Source: Phragmites australis
Taxonomy: Eukaryota > Streptophyta > Magnoliopsida > Poales > Poaceae
DNA: 64,000 bases
Direction of reading: 5' to 3'
NCBI RefSeq assembly: GCF_958298935.1
Contig: NC_084921.1
Coordinates: 40,023,001-40,087,000, forward strand
Part shown: positions 59,262 to 64,000 of the stretch, piece by piece
How positions within the stretch are numbered: the stretch's first letter is position 1
Layout: each line of letters opens with the position of its first letter
The notes under the pieces: model-generated
What the model was told of the DNA's origin: nothing
Database searches by the model: none
What the model saw: the letters and a program-made list of their open reading frames with translations, nothing else
Position numbers and translations under genes: made by a program

Positions 59262-62200
59262 GAATCTCGCCCTCGAGATTTGAAGGATCAGAGAAGAGTT
59301 GCGGAAACTTGACTTTCAGATCAGATTCTCTTTCCCATGTCACTTCTTCTTCAGAATGGTGTCTCCACTGCACCTAGCACAAACGGATTCTTCGGTTCCT
59401 GGTGATTCTCTGACATCTCTAGAATCTTGATAGGATACTCCATGTACGTGAGATCTTCTCCCACTTCTATTTCCTCTAGGGACATCTGCTCCTCGCGAAC
59501 TTGTAGACATTTCTTCAACTATGACACGTGAAAAACATCATGAACATCTGCTAGTTGAGGTGCTAGCTCCAATTGATATACTACTTCTCCACGTTTTTTC
59601 AACACCTTAAAAGGTCATATGAACCTGGCTGCAAGTTTTCCTTTGATTTTAAATCTACAAAAACATCTGATCGGTGAGCCTCGTAGATATACAAAGTCAC
59701 TTGCTTCAAAAGTCAACTCATGACGTCGATGATCAGCATAACTCTTTTATCATGTTTGAGCTATTATCAAATTTTCCTTGATCTGTTGTACTTGCCTTTC
59801 TACTTCTCTCAGAATTTGTAGACCAAACATTTGACTTTCTCCAGTTTCATTCTAGTACAACTGTGTTCTACATTTCCTTCCATACAAAGCTTTAAACGGC
59901 GACATCTTCAAACTAGTCTGATAACTATTGTTATAGGAGAACTCTACATAGGGAATATTTTTATCCCAACTAGTCTTGTTTTTCAAGGCATAAACTCTCA
60001 ACATATCTTCCAGAATTTGATTTACCCTCTTGGTCTGATCATCGATCTGCATATGATATGCCGAACTAAAGTTTAACCTAGTATCCAATGACTCATGTAG
60101 CTTTTTCAAAAACCTAGAGGTAAACTGGCTTCCTCTATCAAACACTATCCTCTTGGGTACTCCATGCAAACATACAATTCGGGCGATGTACAACTCAACT
60201 AGTTTAGGTCCAATGTATGTGGTCTTGACTGGAATAAAGTGAGCAACTTTCGTGAAACGATCGACTATAACCCAAATAGAATCATATCTAGATTGAGTTC
60301 GGGGCAATCCAATGATAAAATCCATACTAATTTCTTCCCATTTTCATTCTGGTATCTTCAAAGGTTGAAGCAGTCCAGTAAGTCTCTGATGTTCAGCTTT
60401 GACTCTTTGACATACGTCACATAATGTTACATACTCTGTAATCTCTCTCTTCATACCATCTATACAAATCTTTAATATCTTGATACATCTTGGTGCTTCC
60501 AGGATGACTAGAATACGTAGACCCATGCGCTTCTCGAAGTATAGTTTCCTTGACAGGTATGATATCTGGGACGCAGATACGCTTCTCAAACCATACCATT
60601 CCATTCTCATCCTCAGTAAAACATGGGGCTTTACCCTCCTTAATACGCTGCTTGATTTTCATAATCTTCTCATCCTTGAGTTGTCCTTTATGAATTTCTT
60701 GTTCCAAAGTTGAATCAACTTACATTACCACAGCTTCTGCGTTGTTTACCAATCCGAGATCGAGTCTTTCAAACTCTTTGCATAGCTCGGGTCGTCTATC
60801 TTGCACGGTCATTATTCTAAGATAAATCTTTTTGCTAAAAGCATCAGCAACTACATTCGCCTTTCTAGGATGATAATTAATTCCCAAGTCATAATCCTTG
60901 ATAAGATATAACCATCTTCATTGCCTGAGGTTGAAATCTAGCTGAGTAAAAATATACTTTAAACTCTTATGATCCGAATATATCTCACACCTTTTTTCGA
61001 TCAAGCAGTGTCTCCATACCTTGAGTGCATATACCATGGTGGCTAGGTCTAAATCATGTGTGAGGTAGTGTTACTCATACTTCCTCAATTGCCTTGATGC
61101 ATATGCTGCAACATGGCCTTCTTGCATAAGAACACATCATAATCCTTGATGAGGCGTCACAGTAGATGGAGAACAACTTCTGTGTATCTGGCATGACTAA
61201 TACTGGCGCAGATGTTAGTCTTTTCTTCAACTCTTTAAAACTTGCCTCACAAGCAGGGGTCCATTTAAACGTTTTACCCTTCTCAAGTAACTCTGTGATA
61301 GGCTTTGCAATCTTGGAGAAACCTTCTATGAACTGATGGTAGTATCCTGCTAATCCAAGGAAACTATGGATCTCGGAGACATTCTGGGGAGGCTTTTAGT
61401 TCAAAACATCTTCCACCTTTCTTGGATCAACTGCTATTCCTCTGGCGGAGATGATATGACCGAGAAAAGAAACTTGGTCTAGATAAAACTCTCATTTGCT
61501 CAACTTAGCATACAACTAATTATCCCTAAGCTTCTTTAGAACCAATCTTAGATGTTCTGCATGTTTCTTCATTCTTCGAGAAAACTAGGATGTTATCGAT
61601 AAAGACTACTACAAACTTATTCAGGTACTCCATGAATACCTTGTTCATCAAATACATGAAGTAGGCAGGGGCGTTGGTCAATCCAAACGACATGATCGTA
61701 TACTCATGTAGTCCATAACGGGTGATGAAAGCGGTTTTAGGGATTTCTAATGCTCAAATCTTCAACTAATGATATCTTGAGAGAAGATTGATCTTGAGAA
61801 CACACATGCACATCTAAGTTGATCGAATAAGCCATCGATCCTAGGAAGAGGCTATTTGTTTTTGATGGTTACCTCATTCAAGGTTCGATAATCTATACAC
61901 ATCCTTTGGGTATCATCCTTCTTGGGTACGAAAATTACTAGTACATCTCATGGTGACGAACTAGGTCGGATATAACCTCTGTCTAACAACTTTTGCAATT
62001 GTTCCTTAAGTTCCGCTAATTGATTAGCAGCCATTCTATATGGCCTTTTAGAAATAGGAGCCATACCAGGTACTAGTTCTATAACAAACTCGATGTCATG
62101 GTCAGGTGGTATACCTAGCAAATCTTTTGGGAATACATCTGGATATTCGCATATGATTCGAATGCTCTCGATTGGATTTCCATCAGCTTGATTGACTATC

Positions 62201-63766
62201 CCTCTCGCCATTGTCGATACTTCTGCAATGTATTCCACTTCTTTTCCTTCTTTAGCAGTCAGACGAACGGTTCTTCTTGCACAATCAATAATTCCATTGA
62301 ATTTGGTTAATCAATTCATTCCTTGTATGATATCTATCCCTTCGAATTCCAAAACAATAAGGTTTGCAGGAAATTCTATCCCTTATTTTAATACTAAGGT
62401 TAGGGCATACATGCCTTACTTTCATTTCTCCACCTGGGGAGCCAACAATCATTCTGTGCTTCATAAGAGATATAGGTAAATTGTATCTTGCCACATACTT
62501 GGTTGATATAAGAGAATGTGATGTTCTAGAATCAAATAACACTGTAGCGGGGTTGGAGTTGATAAGAAAAATACCGATCACGACATCTGGTGCATCCTGA
62601 GCGTCATCAGCTGCCACATGGTTCACACAACCTCTAGCAACATTTGTTTTGCTTGATTTTGGGGCTGATTCCAATTGTGGTTCTGCTGGTTTGCTCCTTG
62701 GACAGGTGGCTGACTTTGATGTCTCTGAGGACATTGGTAGGTGAAGTGTCCCTCTGCTCCACATGGGAAACATGGTTTTCCCTTGGTGGAGGCTTAAGTG
62801 TTGATGCTAGTGTTGTTCCTTTGCGGCGTCTAACTTGAAGTGTGGGGCGCTTGAAAGTTGGAGCGTTGGTTCTGTCCTGCATTCCTAGAGGAGATTTGAT
62901 TTGTAGACTGAGTTCCGGGTTGATTGTACTGCTGACCAGAATGATTCATAGATCTAGATTGAGAAGAGTCATAATAGGGCCTGGTGTTGCTGCCTAACTG
63001 ACATGGGCGGTCCATTTTGTACTTGCGCTCAATCTTGCTTCTCTTGTGCTCCAAGATAAGAGAGCAATCTACAAGAGCCTAAAGAAACTCTTGAAATCAT
63101 GCGAAGCCAAATAATACTGCAATCCATCTTTTTTTCCACTCAGTCCTTCCAAGAAATAATCTTGCTTCTTCTCATTGGTATCCACAGCTTCTTGTGCATA
63201 CCAGGAGAGCTGAGTGAATCTAGTGACATACTCACTCATAGTCATTCCTTGTTGCTTGAGTCTTAGGAATTCCTTTCTCTTGATCTTGATAGCTCCTTAG
63301 GGTACATGATGCGCACGGAAAGTATTCTCGAACTCCTGTCAGTTGATGCTGTAAGGTTCTTCATGACCAACGACATAGGAACCCACAAGTCTATGGCAGG
63401 TCCCATCAATTGGTGTGAAGCGAACATAACTTTCTTCCTGGTGTTGCACTGAGTGACTGAAAGCTTCTTCTCGATGACCTTGAGCCAGTCATTGACATCC
63501 ATAGGTTCAACAACATAAGAGAAGGTAGGCTGCTTAGTCCTTTGGAATTCTTCGAGCTTGTCACGGGGTTTCTGTGGCGGTGCAAGGGCGGCGGTGAGGG
63601 AATTCTACTGCATATGGGCCATTGTCTGGGCCACTCCTTGTAGAATCTGTGTTTGCACTGCCAAAAGCTGCTCAAGGGAAGGCTGCAGTGGTGGAGGTGG
63701 ATTGACATTGGCTTGTACATCACAAGCATTGCAACTAGTGTTGGCACAGTTTCTTAGGTTCACCAT
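59262..63766 (-). pseudogene. Ty3/gypsy gag-pol, decayed
   Basis: Gag starts at 63766 (MVNLRNCANTSCNACDVQ) and continues in pieces (MDVNDWLKVIEKKLSVTQCN, 63263-63502). A CCHC region lies near 62720-62780, split by a frameshift. Protease is at 62285-62700 with the active site altered to FDSRTSHSLI (Gly to Arg, Ala to Thr). The RT start is at 61948-62238 (VFPKDLLGIPPDHDIEFV), and the RT/RNase H region (60800-61940) has many stops. Integrase lies at 59852-60707: zinc-binding CDVCQRVKAEH, core DRFTK and FDRGSQFTS, while the last catalytic Glu appears as Lys in QTKRVNQILEDML. The tail near 59300-59560 (EEIEVGEDLTYMEYP) is chromodomain-like, supporting a chromovirus. Not functional. Confidence 0.9.
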
Positions 63767-64000
63767 CTGACATAGAGACGAGAAGATAAGGAGAAGGGGA
63801 AGAAGGTAGAACAACAACAGCAAGAACGGACAAAGATAAATAGAGACGTATACCCAAAATAACTAATATATTACTACTATTATAAGGATGCGTTCATGAA
63901 GAATATCTTCACAACACATCACACACTCAACCAAAGATCCAAATCATTACATAGCACATTAGCACACGATTATGGCTCAACACATATATAGGGGTAACCT
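63767..64000 (-). other. 5' leader of the - strand gypsy element
   Basis: Precedes gag on the - strand. The primer-binding site and the 5' LTR are not reached before the window ends. Confidence 0.6.

Overview
The window is nuclear DNA of a flowering plant, most likely a grass and possibly a panicoid. The reasons are GC-rich first exons with GT/AG introns, three conserved plant genes on a TE-dense background, and transposon types typical of Poaceae. I infer no species. There is no sign of prokaryotic, organellar or rRNA/tRNA sequence.

Three genes look intact. (1) Farnesyl diphosphate synthase, + strand, CDS 11682-15778, 11 exons, 353 aa, both Asp-rich motifs present. (2) Adaptor complex AP-1 medium (mu) subunit, + strand, CDS 30542-34136, 11 exons, 429 aa. 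(3) A pectin methylesterase/invertase-inhibitor-like secreted protein, - strand, 39229-39961, 2 exons, 198 aa. They act in unrelated processes (isoprenoid synthesis, clathrin trafficking, apoplastic enzyme inhibition) and form no operon-like unit. Broken gene material includes an NLR resistance-gene remnant (35076-38200) and gene fragments carried by transposons.

Layout: 1-5652 is an array of LTR-retrotransposon debris. 5653-9680 is mostly unassigned sequence with a 118-bp tandem repeat. 9683-11085 is an LTR fragment that ends about 400 bp before the FPS promoter. 11.4-15.9 kb is FPS. 16601-24367 is a complete Mutator-like element (MULE) with ~153-bp terminal inverted repeats and a perfect 9-bp target duplication; it holds a decayed MURA transposase, a plant-mobile-domain (PMD) gene and a GRF-type zinc-finger gene. 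24563-28920 is a probable Helitron carrying 14-3-3, F-box and PPP-phosphatase fragments. 29283-29448 is a hAT-type MITE. 30.5-34.1 kb is AP1M. 35.0-38.2 kb is the NLR remnant, split by an LTR-like insertion with a ~1.1-kb inverted repeat. 39.2-40.0 kb is the PMEI gene. 42865 to the end is a nest of retrotransposons: a short-LTR Ty3/gypsy host interrupted by a gag-only copia-like element (45246-51804), a 3.2-kb solo LTR (53019-56180), and a further Ty3/gypsy element on the - strand (56203 to beyond 64000).

The most informative structures are the cargo-bearing MULE, the chimeric Helitron and the nested cascade, whose insertion order can be read from target-site duplications and from the host reading frame resuming on either side of the insertions.
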